Source: Byssothecium circinans
Lineage: Eukaryota > Ascomycota > Dothideomycetes > Pleosporales > Massarinaceae
Assembly: GCA_010015675.1 (NCBI GenBank)
Contig: ML977003.1
Location: 43,611-107,610 of the forward strand
DNA: 64,000 nucleotides
Reading direction: 5' to 3'
In this document: positions 13,644 to 24,074 of the stretch, piece by piece
Numbering within the stretch: the first letter of the stretch is position 1
How the letters are laid out: each line of letters starts with the position of its first letter
The notes under the pieces: generated by a model
Database searches by the model: none
The model's input: the letters and a program-made list of their open reading frames with translations, nothing else
What the model was told of the DNA's origin: nothing
Program-made: the position numbers and the translations under genes

Positions 13644-13973
13644 GCACCTTCGAGATGAAACAGCACGTTTGACTGATAATTCTTAAACATCTGAGACACG
13701 AGCTCCGTGTCCATATTCGCGAGGTTGATTTCTTGAAGGTTTTTGTTTAGCACCATGATGGCTTCGTTGAGCTTTTCCTATAAAACGAAACAAAAAATCT
13801 ATGGTCAGTACAGATGGTGTTCATGGTCTGAGCTTTGCGGTGTGTTTACGTACGACGTTGACGATGATGCGGGAGAGGAGGAGGCTCTGTTGGTGCTCGT
13901 GCGGACTCTCCTGTGTGCGGTTTTAGTATTTGGGTCTGGGTTTGGGATGGTGGGGTTTGGGTGGATTTACCAT
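13428..13973 (-). CDS. DAD4: DASH/Dam1 complex subunit Dad4
   Basis: 72 aa, exactly the length of yeast Dad4, in four tiny exons: 13973-13971 (only ATG), 13910-13854, 13777-13648 and 13456-13428. Introns are 60, 76 and 191 nt. The spliced protein begins [17 protein letters not shown] and continues [35 protein letters not shown] and ends NGLKDPA, matching the Dad4 pattern (MENPHE...LSRII...FHLEAT). Dad4 is part of the ring-forming outer-kinetochore complex that couples chromosomes to microtubules in mitosis. All junctions are GT-AG and each phase closes. Intron 3 carries a 32-nt G run (plus strand) and a TACTAATCATAG branch/acceptor region. The start shares a 299-bp divergent promoter with IES6. 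Because every exon is short, the gene is easily missed by open-frame scanning. Confidence 0.93.
13609..13640. repeat. 32-nt poly-G homopolymer inside DAD4 intron 3
   Basis: Uninterrupted G on the plus strand, hence a C run in the DAD4 pre-mRNA, starting 7 nt after the intron donor. Length may be unreliable in assemblies. Confidence 0.95.
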
Positions 13974-14272
13974 GGTGGAAGCGTGTGTGTGTGAATCTTG
14001 GAAGGGGGTGTGTACCGTATGTATGTACGTGTTGGTGTTGTTGTGGGGTAGACGTAAATAGCCTAGGCTTGCCAAGAGGTGTAGGGCTGCGCTGCTATTT
14101 GTGGATGATAGCTCGAGCTTCTACAGCAAGCAAACAAGATATTAAAACCGCGTTCACGATTTCCCACCGACAACGAGCTCCAATTTCTCCCGGCAATACG
14201 AGCTTTCCAAACGAATACCCACTTCTATCGCACCTCCACCCAACCCCACCCAGCCATCCCCATCCCCTCACA

Positions 14273-14869
14273 ATGGCGCCCCTAACCACCGCCTCCAACG
14301 AAAAAGACCACCAAGCCCTCCTCGATAAACTAGACATCTACGCGATCCGCAAACCCTTCCGAAACCCGCACTACAAAGCCCACGGCCGCCGCAACAAGAA
14401 CCTCAAGCAAATCATCACCGAAGCAACGCGCAAAGAAGCCTCCGTCATGGCCACGCAAAACAACAGCGGCGTCTCGACCCCGCTCACCGAAGTCGGCACA
14501 CCCGGCCCCAATCCCGTCGGTCGCCCGCCGAATATCGCGCAAGCGGCGCAGAGCCTGAGTACGCTAGTGTTGGAGAAGAATCAGAGGGCGGCGAATGGTA
14601 ATGGTAATGGTAATGGTAATGGGAATGGGAATGGGAATGCTACTGTGGGTGTGACGGCGACGTATACGAATATTGAGTCGGCGCCGAGTTTCCACCCCAG
14701 CAGCCAGAGGAGGTACTGCGATATTACGGGGTTGAAGGCGTCGTACACGGATCCGAAGACCAGGCTGCGGTATCATGATAAGGAGGTGTTTGGGCTGGTA
14801 AGGACCATGGCACAGAGTGTTGCGGAAGGGTATTTGGCGGCTAGAGGGGCGCATACGGTTCTGAAATGA
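14273..14869 (+). CDS. IES6: Ies6, INO80 complex subunit (YL1 C-terminal domain)
   Basis: 198 aa, single exon. The C-terminal YL1-C domain is clear: RRYCDITGLKASYTDPKTRL followed by RYHDKEVFGLVR (residues ~143-180). The N-terminal part has the IYAIRKPFRNPHYK patch typical of Ies6. Between them is a low-complexity Asn-Gly run encoded by a GGTAAT/GGGAAT hexamer repeat (about 14596-14640), probably length-variable between strains. Ies6 pairs with Arp5 in INO80, and the two genes lie about 8 kb apart here. The start at 14273 is chosen because it begins a typical Ies6 N-terminus; an upstream in-frame ATG at 13913 lies within the DAD4 region and is unlikely to be used. Confidence 0.93.
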   Translation: MAPLTTASNEKDHQALLDKLDIYAIRKPFRNPHYKAHGRRNKNLKQIITEATRKEASVMATQNNSGVSTPLTEVGTPGPNPVGRPPNIAQAAQSLSTLVLEKNQRAANGNGNGNGNGNGNGNATVGVTATYTNIESAPSFHPSSQRRYCDITGLKASYTDPKTRLRYHDKEVFGLVRTMAQSVAEGYLAARGAHTVLK

Positions 14870-15643
14870 GGGGTTCTAGGATCTCTTCAAGCGTGCGATA
14901 TGAGGACAGTCTTAAGGTCACGGCGTTTAGATGTACGGCATACAACAGCTTCACAGTAGCGAGGAAAGGTGTCACAATGACATTTTGGCGGAGTACAAGA
15001 AGTGGTATATATTAAGGAAATGTCAGGCCAACAAAGTCAAGCTCACTCCACCCACCAAGCTCCTTTCGAAGCAAGGCTCAAGGAGGAGCTCCGGCTTAAT
15101 CGTGGACTGGTTTTGATCTTCGCCCGTATGACCGGGTACCAGGAGCTTTGCGGGAAAGCATTCCTAGTTACAGCAGCATATTTGGAAATAGCATACTGTG
15201 GCCGGGGCGATTCTACATGGATATTCTTATCGCTATTGAGATGGACTGTCGACGTAGGGAGACAATATATCAATTCTCCTTAGAAAACGGTGCTTTGATG
15301 TGATATGCGATGGTGATATAGCATCCAGGCCTGAACGGGATGAAAGTGTAGACTCGAAAAAATTGGCTGCGAACACCCCGTGGAGCCGCAGCGCGCTAGA
15401 CTAGGATCGCGGAAGGCGCACGGTCCCTGATCGCGACTTCCCGCAGCTGCAGCTCTCACCAAAGGGACACGAAACAAAAAAAAAACCAGACAAGGTGCTG
15501 ATAACCACCACACACGAACACTCGTTAAAGCCACCTACACCGTCACAGATCTTGCAGAGCCTACACACTCCCCTCCGTCTCAAGTCTCCGACCCTCGAAT
15601 CCCCGTCAAACCCGCCGGGCGCATCCCGCACAGTCTATCCAAG
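14870..15643. other. Intergenic region IES6 / GOT1
   Basis: 774 bases without a supported gene. The last 150 bases are C/T-rich, consistent with a GOT1 leader. Confidence 0.4.
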
Positions 15644-16324
15644 ATGCCGACCATGTGGCTTACCGATACGCAAAGTACGTGAGAAGAGGAGACGGCCGGG
15701 AAAGAGGGCATAGTGAGAGGATATAAACTGACTCTGTGACTAGAGATCGGGGTGGCTTTCTGCTCAGGGGGTAGGTACGCATGACATACCAGATCTGGTT
15801 TGCGCCAAAGTTGCGGACAGCGATGGAGTATTGACGTATACGCGCAGGCGGTTTCTTTCTTCTCGGAGGCGTGATGATGTTTTTTGATCGGTCCATGTAC
15901 GTCTCTCCCTTTCTCTCTTTCGTTTCATCCAATCTCCTCACTCGCTAACACAGACTTCTAGGCTGGCAATGGGAAACGTACGTCCCTCTCCTCCCCTCCC
16001 CCACACACACGCTCACCCAAACAAATAAAACAGATCCTCTTCCTAATCGGCCTAACCCTCATCATCGGCCCCCAAAAAACCGCCGCCTTCTTCGCCCGCC
16101 GCCAGAAATGGAAAGGCACCGCCGCCTTCCTCGTCGGCATCACGCTCATCCTGCTCCGCTGGCCCTTTTTCGGCTTCCTGATCGAGATGTATGGGATATT
16201 GGTGCTGTTTGGGGATTTTTTCGCGACGATTGCGGGGTTTTTGGGGAATGTGCCGGTTGTGGGGCCGTGGATTCAGAGGGCATTGGAGAGGGTGGGGGCG
16301 GGGAGGGGGGATAGTCAGGTTTGA
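15644..16324 (+). CDS. GOT1: Got1, Golgi vesicle transport membrane protein
   Basis: 137 aa (yeast Got1 is 138) in five exons: 15644-15674, 15744-15770, 15848-15896, 15962-15977 and 16034-16324. Exon 4 is only 16 nt. The spliced protein starts MPTMWLTDTQKIGVAFCSGG, then FFLLGGVMMFFDRSMLAMGN, then ILFLIGLTLIIGPQKT. Four hydrophobic segments fit the four-span Got1/SFT2-like family, which acts in ER-Golgi and endosome-Golgi traffic. All introns are GT-AG. A second ATG at 15653 (MWLTDTQ, the position of the yeast start) is an alternative start and would shorten the protein by three residues. The small exons make this gene easy to miss. Confidence 0.92.
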
Positions 16325-17115
16325 GGGATGGAGGAAGAGGGGATGGGTGGGGTGAGTGAGATGGGAGGGGTGGGGAGGTGGTGTATTATAGGGCGTTGAG
16401 GGAGTTGTTGCTTTTTTCAGCATGGCGTGGCATATTATATCCAAGGCGTTTGATTCCGATCTGTAAAGGATGGATTTTGTGGATGGAATGGTCTCATCAA
16501 TCGCATTTTTGAATCTATTACTTCAGGTACAATGACGATGTTTCACTTTCCCACTTGGCCTCATCATGCAGAGAATTTTTCCAGTTCTTGGACTCGTTGT
16601 TTATGGTGAGAGTGTATCATTTCTTCTTTGGAGGAATCGTTTACAGAAAGTGCCTCTTCGCTTCGCAGGAGAAGTCTCGCATAGTTATTATGGTTTTATA
16701 TAAATTTAATGAATGCAAGTCATGTCTGATAGAAGTCGAGAAAACATTACCTCTGCAACAAAGAAACTTTTCTCCTCCAACACCTTGTCGGGAGTCCCCA
16801 AGTGCGCAAAATGTACCCAGAGTTATAGCAAGCCAGGGTCAAGTATCCGTCTCCTGAACTATATCCAGAAGAAAGATGAAATAAAAGACCTCACAAAAAC
16901 ATGCACTACAAAACGATCAAAATTAGACATTATCAATTACCACTCCCACCACTAACTAACTAACTAACTACCCCAATTCTACTCCTACGTCCACTCTAGT
17001 TCCCTTTCAACTACTACATTACAGCACCCCTCACAACCCCCACCCCCTCACCAACAACCTCCCAAACCCCTACAAACCCTTCCAAACCCCTACAAACCTC
17101 CGCCAAAGCCACAAC
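16325..17115. other. Convergent intergenic region
   Basis: About 790 bases between convergent 3' ends of GOT1 and the GPI-type protein gene. AT-rich middle, a CTAA tetramer repeat at about 16954-16972 and a C-rich end. No supported gene. Confidence 0.4.
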
Positions 17116-17861
17116 TCACAGCTCCGCAAACACCAAGCCCATAAGCCCCACAGCCGCAGCCGCAAGACCCACACGCGCAGACCCGAACTCGGGCGCAGCA
17201 GCGCCCTTGAACTCGGGGGCACCCCCGACGGACGTAGGACCGGCGGGACTCACGACCTCGGTGGTGATCTGGGTGGGCTCGCCGTTGGGGCCCACGGTGG
17301 AGAGGACGAGGGTAGCCGTGGTGACGGGGACGGTGGGGACGATGGTTGTGTTTGTGGCGTTGTTGATGACGGTGATGTTGCCTGTGGTTAGGGGGATGAT
17401 GGGGGTAGCTGTGATGGTGGTGGAGGGGGTGATGGTGGAGCTTGAGATGGAGATGGAGCTGGAGGTGACGTTCTTGGAGGGCTTCTTGATTTGGCCGTTG
17501 CACTTGTCGGCCGTGAACTTGCTGTACTCTGTATGTAGGTGTTAGTTATTCGTTATCGGTGGTTTGTTGGGAGAGGGGAGTCTCGGGTAAAGTACTTACG
17601 GGCTGCCTCATTCTTGGTGCAGGTAAAGTCGATGGTTTGGCGGGCATTGAGACGGGCGAGCTCGGCACAGATGGAAGGGAAGTCGGCCGGGTTGGTTTGG
17701 CTGTCCGCAATCAGGGGGAAGAGGATGCCCTGGGCACAGTCGGATAATCCGGCGATGGCATCGGGGATGGCGAGCAAGTTTTCTTCCTTGGGGAGGGCCG
17801 TCGAAGTGACGGTGAGGAGGAAAGTTGTGGTCAACGTAAGGGTGCTTGAGAGGGAAGGCAT
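17116..17861 (-). CDS. Secreted, probably GPI-anchored Ser/Thr-rich protein
   Basis: 224 aa in two exons (17861-17600, 17528-17116; 71-nt intron). The N-terminus MPSLSSTLTLTTTFLLTVTS is a signal peptide ending near an ALP site. The mature part has four cysteines (SDCAQ, SICAEL, FTCTK, DKCNG) in a ~75-residue helical domain, then a long Ser/Thr/Val-rich stretch with N-glycosylation sequons (NVT, NIT, NAT, NTT). The C-terminus (PEFGSARVGLAAAAVGLMGL, then VFAEL) is hydrophobic after a small-residue site, as expected for GPI attachment. Function is unknown; the layout suggests a cell-wall or plasma-membrane surface protein. It has too few cysteines for a CFEM domain. An upstream in-frame ATG at 18029 would bury the signal peptide and is not chosen. 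Confidence 0.8.
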
Positions 17862-19727
17862 TGTGGTGACGGGAGGCGGTATGACCGGCGTTGAAGGGGG
17901 AGGAGTAACTATTGGAGTTGGAACGCTCGTGGGAGGGTTGTATGGATGATGATAAGGGTTCTGTTGCGCGGCGCTGAGAATCGCTGAAGTACGTGTCCAA
18001 TACCCTCGAATGTTGAAATGCATAGCCAAGTTATAGAAAACGAGTGGTGAATTCCATGCGCAAGCGGTCTGATGAAATGCGGTCTGCGGTCTGCGACACT
18101 TGCTGCTCCCGGGCTGCCATCATATATGCTGCGTCCTGTGTGGCCGTTTGCGAGCATCTTGGAGTCAAGATAAAAGCCATGATTTGTCGAGCGCGTGTAA
18201 AGATAGATGAGTCCGCATGCGGCTGTACACCTTTGTTTGAGGTTGAGGTGCTTTCGCAAGGGCATTGATGGAGTTTGGCGATGTTCGGGTTCCGCTTTCA
18301 GGATGGGCTCTGGAATGTAACTTGACGGAGCTGGTCTTTGGACCTCGCCACGTGCAACGGATTGTTATTAGCTTACAACAAAAAGGTGTACATGGTTCTC
18401 TTTGAAGGTATTTGGAGTTGTACCGAAAGAAGAGATTCTGCTTTGAGATGAAGCGACGACGTTGCAGTGGTTACATTGCAGCGTTTCTGGCATCTGATTG
18501 TACCGCTTTGCTATCAAGAAACTGGATAATCAGATTGACGTGCTTCAGCTCGTAGTAGCATTCGTAGTGCCCTTTCGCGTACCTGATCGCACGAGACCTC
18601 GGGTCCATGGCAGTGTGACTTGGGTGGGGCTGGTTCGCCAGCAAGCTCTCGTAGTATGAGTTAAAGTGCTCACCCCGGCGCTTGGGCTTCTCTGCTAGAA
18701 GTTCGCGATATCTGTATGCTAGAGCGTAGGGGTCTTTGCTCGCTGGATACTGGGCTGTCATCGTGCTACACGTCACTGTAGTTGAGTGGTTTCTGCGTGA
18801 GTGTAACCATGGTCATGGTGGGTTATAAGGCCGGATTGAGTAGGACAAAGACAATCGAGGTGCTTGTGTCCATGCTTGTTTGTCGGTCTTAGACAAGTTT
18901 TTAGACAAAGCATGGTCGAAAATGGCTTTGCTGTAGAATCAGGGCGCGCGGAGACAGAGCCATGTTTGACATGGGCGTGTCTCAACATCATGGAGACTTC
19001 GATATTATCTGAGCGAGTCAGTAGCACAAGGCATCATGAACCGTAAAACCTTATTCCGGGTTTACATCAACGCCCCTACGTGTGATCTGTCGAACAAAGG
19101 TCTCCAGCGGAAGATAGAGTCTTTGACCTTGAAGTTTGGAAAAACTCACTCGTAGCAATGAACATTGTGCAGAGAACACAAGAACTCGATATGTAGGCAT
19201 AAGCGATCCTTAACGAGAAAATGGCGTTCTATGATTCTGCGGATGAAGGAAAATGACATCTGTTGCTCACTCAAGAGCTAACTACCACCTAGCATCCGGT
19301 GGTACAGGAGCACTTTCCTTCCTTTGAAAAGGTCGAAGCTGGATTGAATGGAAAGTTGAATGAAAATACTTTTGATTGCACTCATGTGCCACACGACTGA
19401 GAACTGTGGCAGGATGTGCTCTATGGAGCTTTCATTGAATCTTACTGGAAAGCTGCAGATCGTTACCAGATTCTGCGCGAGTAATTTGAAGTGGAAAATT
19501 CATGAATATGATGATGACGTGGAATTTCGATCCGAGTTCAGATGTGGTGAAAGCGGGTGAGGAGAATGACATTGAACATATCCAGATTCAAAGTCCGAGG
19601 TCTGTGCATCAGGCTAGTGTAGATACGGGTTAGCGCGCTCTTAGCGCGCGCTGCCACTGCTCGAAAATTCAGTTATCGAACTTTTTGAAACTTCAGACTG
19701 ACCTCCGGCCACGCTGCAGTCTCGACA
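17862..19727. other. Long intergenic region upstream of RPL7
   Basis: 1.87 kb, mostly without recognisable content apart from the weak open frame listed at 18471-18776. A GCGCGC-rich palindromic stretch (about 19634-19650) lies just upstream of RPL7. Confidence 0.4.
18471..18776 (-). CDS. Possible small hypothetical protein
   Basis: A 101-codon open frame with ordinary amino-acid composition (DPYALAYRYRELLAEKP, GHYECYYELKHVNLIIQFL). I do not recognise it, and no clear introns or signal sequence accompany it. It may be a lineage-specific gene or chance. It is listed only because it is the best candidate in a 1.9-kb gap. Confidence 0.2.
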   Translation of the reverse strand: MTCSTMTAQYPASKDPYALAYRYRELLAEKPKRRGEHFNSYYESLLANQPHPSHTAMDPRSRAIRYAKGHYECYYELKHVNLIIQFLDSKAVQSDARNAAM

Positions 19728-20973
19728 ATGGCGCCCTCAACGTGAGTACTTGCCCAATCCTGACCTGTCCAGCTGTCCAAGTACCTCACTATCGCTTTGA
19801 CACTCCTTGCGCATTCGCAGTATCCGAACGGTCACTTATCATGCCTTTAGGACCGTGCCGACCCAAAACGACATTCTCGTCCCCGAGACACTGTTGAAGA
19901 AGAGGAAGTCGCAGGAGAAGGCTCGCGAGGAGCGTGCATTGGCAACAAGGGAGAAGCGAGGTATGCTGGCAACGGCTACGGGCAATCGAGGAGAGCAATC
20001 ACGATGATTATAACTACCAACACAATCGACTAGACTTCGGGTCAGTGCTGTCGAAACGTTAACCATCTTTCGGGAATGATGCGATTGTTCTCCTCGAGCG
20101 TCTAGTGGCCATCGATGGTTCTGTAATCTAGGCTGACTACGGGACAGACAAGAACAAGAAGAAGCGAGAGGTCATCTTCACGCGCGCCGAGAAGTATGTA
20201 AAGGAATATCGCGATGCCGAGGTACGTTTCACACATGACCAAATTCGCGTGTGGTAGCTAATATTTGTGTAGAGGGAAAAGGTCAGACTGTCCCGCGAAG
20301 CCAAGAAGAACGACAGCTTCTACGTCCCGGCCGAGCCCAAGCTAGCCTTCGTTGTACGGATCAAGGGCATCAACAAGATCGACCCCAAGAAGCGAAAGAC
20401 CCTGCAGCTCCTCCGGCTTCTCCAGATCAACAATGGTGTCTTCATCAAGTTGACGAAGGCTACTATGGAAATGCTTAAGAGTAAGTCGGCCTACATTGCC
20501 GCCCGAGATGCAGTAAGCTAATCATGGAATAGTCGTGGAACCCTTCGTGGCGTATGGATACCCTAATCAGAAGTCTGTGCGAGAACTCATCTATAGTAAG
20601 TGTCGCGTACTCGCTTTAGTGGATTCGCTAACCGGTCTGCAGAGCGAGGGTATGGCAAGGTCGATAAGCAGCGCATTCCTCTAACGGACAACGAATTGAT
20701 TGAGCAACAACTTGGGAAATACGGCATCATCTGTATGGAAGATCTCATACACGAGAGTGAGTACTGCCCTTAGAGCTATCTGCGTAATCTAACTCACGGT
20801 CAGTCTACTCCGTCGGCCCAAACTTCAAACAAGCATCCAACTTCCTGTGGCCCTTCAAGCTCAACAACCCCAACGGCGGCTTCCATAAAAGGAAGTTCAA
20901 GCATTTCATCGAGGGCGGTGATCTCGGAAACAGAGAAGACCAGATTAACTCTTTAATTCGCCAGATGAACTGA
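19728..20973 (+). CDS. RPL7: 60S ribosomal protein L7 (uL30 family)
   Basis: 250 aa in seven exons: 19728-19741, 19851-19960, 20148-20221, 20273-20480, 20533-20595, 20643-20756 and 20804-20973. Introns are 109, 187, 51, 52, 47, 47 and all GT-AG. The spliced protein reads [40 protein letters not shown], then the L30 domain with [79 protein letters not shown] and [14 protein letters not shown]. The first exon codes for fewer than five residues. The acceptor of intron 2 was set at 20147 because the earlier AG near 20131 gives a stop. Intron 2 is the longest; in yeast, RPL7 introns host C/D snoRNAs, but I could not demonstrate one here. Confidence 0.96.
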
Positions 20974-23900
20974 GGTACTGTGAAAAGGATACGATGGATA
21001 GTGCGGGGTTTGACTTCACGATATCATGCATGAGGTTTAACTGGGAATACCACGGGACCTGCATTTGAATGGAGTACGGAGTCTGGATTTCTAGGCGGAT
21101 GAACTTTGATGCGCCCACGTACATGGGGAGATTTTGATTGAGGGGCAACGAAATTGATTGCGGTTCGGCGAACCGTGTGGCAACGACCACATGGGAAATG
21201 AACGACGCACTGCAACCCAATTTGAACACACGTGATGGACTAAAATAACCCCATTGAAAGACCGAACAGGCGGGAACATTTCCTTGTGACTCTGCGTAAC
21301 TGCGGAACCGTTGTTTCTTGCTGCCTGCCGTGGGTGAGACGATCTTTGAGGGGCTCTCCAGGCGGTGATGCTGATGTGTGGACAACGGGCCAATTAGCGC
21401 GCGACAAGAAGTTGCTGTCGTCCGCAAAGCCCTGGTCATCTCTCAGTACTTGCAGGCCAAGGCAACAACATGAGTTCAACAGGATCGAATTGTGGATGCG
21501 TCGTATCTTCTAGCAAGCGTTGACGCGCTTGCTTGCGTGCTTGCTGGCTTACGATGATGGTTTGGCCCAGATGCGCGACCCGGCCGAGGAGGTTGCCACA
21601 CTGACGACAATCGCACCTCTGTGGCAGACGATGAGTCGGCCGGATGATGAAGACATAATTTGCGGAAAGCTGCGGGTGGATGACGCCCACGGAGTGTCTG
21701 ACGCAAACGCTGACCTTTGCGGTTCATCACCTGCCAATATGCGTGCAGCAATCCAGCCCACTACGTCCTAGGTGCAATAAGCCCGACAAAACTCCTCGTC
21801 CGCAGGCTACGGGCAGTGACGGAGGAGGAGGAGAAATGGGGAAACCGTCCATCATGCGGACGGCTAGCAGCTCGTGGGCACAGTTTTTCCTTTAGTTTTT
21901 TCATCACGCAGCACGGGACGGGCGCGCCGCCTCAAGTGCTTCAAATGACAAAGAGGAATGCATCAAGTTCAGCCATGCTCGCCACGTATCGTAATATGTT
22001 TCTCCTCTGCTCCGTACACGGACCGTGTCTTGGATTCACGGAGAGCTCGATTCAACACAGTCATCGCACGTATCGTATCGACTCGAAAAGGGTCTGCGGG
22101 TGATGACAATTGTCGAGGCGGAGTGGCAGCTCGCACGATGCCCGTTGGGTCCCTAGCGATGCCGGAAAGGAACAAGAGTCTCTCATGACTGCTTGGCGCA
22201 GCGGCAGGAGCATCTTGAAAGAGGAGCCGACTGCCAGCGTGGCTCTCGCAGATGCAGCGAAACAGCGTCCAGCGTCTAGCCTCTGATGAGCGGTTGGCGG
22301 CGTGAAGCGGTGCCTGACGACATTCGATTGGGGGACCTGCAGAGCAGTGGACCAGACCTGAACCAGACCATGACCATTCACGCTCAGCAGCGAAGTTGTG
22401 CCTGACGACGCATGTGCAGGCGGAATACAACAGTGCAACGGAGGGCTAGCCGGGCGTGGCTCATCAATCCACACCATCTCCATAGGGGCGAGCAGAGATT
22501 GCCGCGGCTACCAGCCCAGCCATGGAGATTGGGAGACGAGAGGGTGCAGCTAATTTTGAGGAATGGGCATCATGGGAGCGTCCACGGGCAAGGAGAATTC
22601 TCGTAATTGTTATTATTGCTGGCACTGCTGATGAAACCTCTGCCGGAGATGGGCAGATGGGCAGATGAGCAGCGACAAAAGGCCGGCGACCCTTCGAGGC
22701 TTCGACGCGCCCCTTAGCTAGCGGTAATAAAGTGGTTAGTGGTTAAAATTACATGCCGCGCTCCGGCGTCGACATTATTGACGGTCGCTTGGTCGTTGGT
22801 GGGTTGGCGGGTGCAGTGCAGGTGGGTGACGGGTCCGTCCCACGGCCCAGCTCGCTCCTCAGCAGCGACCCTCACGACCGTACCTACACGGTGCATTTCC
22901 CGCCACTGTTGCTCTCTTCTCCTCTCTCTCCCTCTCCTCCTCGCCCTCTTCACCTCACCTTCTCTCTCCCTCCCTTCCACCGACTTGCTACCGCTGCAGC
23001 TTGCTGGCGTTTGGCTCCAACCTCTCCGCCACACCACCACACCCCAGTGCGTGTAGCCTGTGACAGCCGGCCTGGTTGAGGTGGCCATTGCTCTCCGCCT
23101 GGCAACCGGTTCTTGAGCGAGGGTCCGCGACTCGAAGCCAGCTCTGCTTTGCTCTGCGCTGCAGACTGCAACCTCCTCCGCGACCTCACTCGTCACCTCG
23201 CGTCTTCTACTGCACACCGCAAACGACGCGCCAGGCAGTGCTCGCTATTGTGTGCAGTTGAATCGTCATCTGTCCGAGCGAGTTAGTTCACGCTACCACC
23301 CCGGCAGGGTTTGACTCTAACGGATCACGTCGCTGGAAAAACATCAACCGCCTCACACTCTCCTGTCCACTCTTGAGACTCCCTGTGGCACACCTTTCGC
23401 GCCCTTCTGGGTTTCTAGATCTGTACCTGCTGCACTCGAGTTTCGGTTGGAGCGTCCTTGCCCTTTTTTTGTTCGTCGGCTGCTCGGCTCCCTTCACATC
23501 ACATCCACGACCTCTCTCCCTCCTCAACACGACACGACCCACCACCCGACCACCGTGACCCCAGCGTGCAACCTCCACCGTCTTCTTCCACGGGCGATCT
23601 ATTCATTTAGACCTCGTCCTGCTTCACGTTTCGGTGCCTTCCACGACGGCTCGCCTGGCATCCTCACGACACACGCGCACACTGCGTCTCTAATTTCGTC
23701 TCCTGCTGCGACACGCCTTCAACCAATCGACCCATAAAACGGCTGCGCTGTTCCATCGACAAATCTTGCATTGTGTGTGCGAGACAGCATTCTTACGACC
23801 TCTCGACGCTTCTCCGATTGTCCAAACGAAAAATAAAAAACACTCCTTGATTCGCACCATCCTTTGTGCATGAGCGCAACTTATTAGGTTGTCGGTTAGC

Positions 23901-24074
23901 TCTTCGCAGAGCGTGCGCTCCATCTTCCCTGCGGTTGGAATTGAAGACACTGTACGTGCCCTATTGAAGCGCGCGTTGGACACCATCACGGTTGCCTACG
24001 TTATAAAAGACCCACTAACCGCCACAGGGTCCTACACCGGTCTCTTCGTTCCTCTGCGACGGCACCTATCCATC
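20974..24074. other. 3.1-kb intergenic region and long leader of the cyclin gene
   Basis: No supported gene. From about 22880 to 23880 the plus strand is strongly C/T-rich, as expected for a long promoter and 5' UTR of a regulatory gene. A likely 5'-UTR intron is listed separately. Confidence 0.5.
23952..24027 (+). other. Probable 5'-UTR intron of the cyclin gene
   Basis: Donor GTACGT, branch-like CACTAACC and acceptor CACAG span 76 nt, ending 47 nt before the cyclin ATG. The reading frame is open across it, so an N-terminally extended unspliced protein cannot be excluded. Confidence 0.55.

Noticed and set aside
22714..23217. 167-codon minus-strand frame in the cyclin leader
   Set aside because: Arg/Glu-rich translation of a C/T-rich tract on the opposite strand; no protein features.
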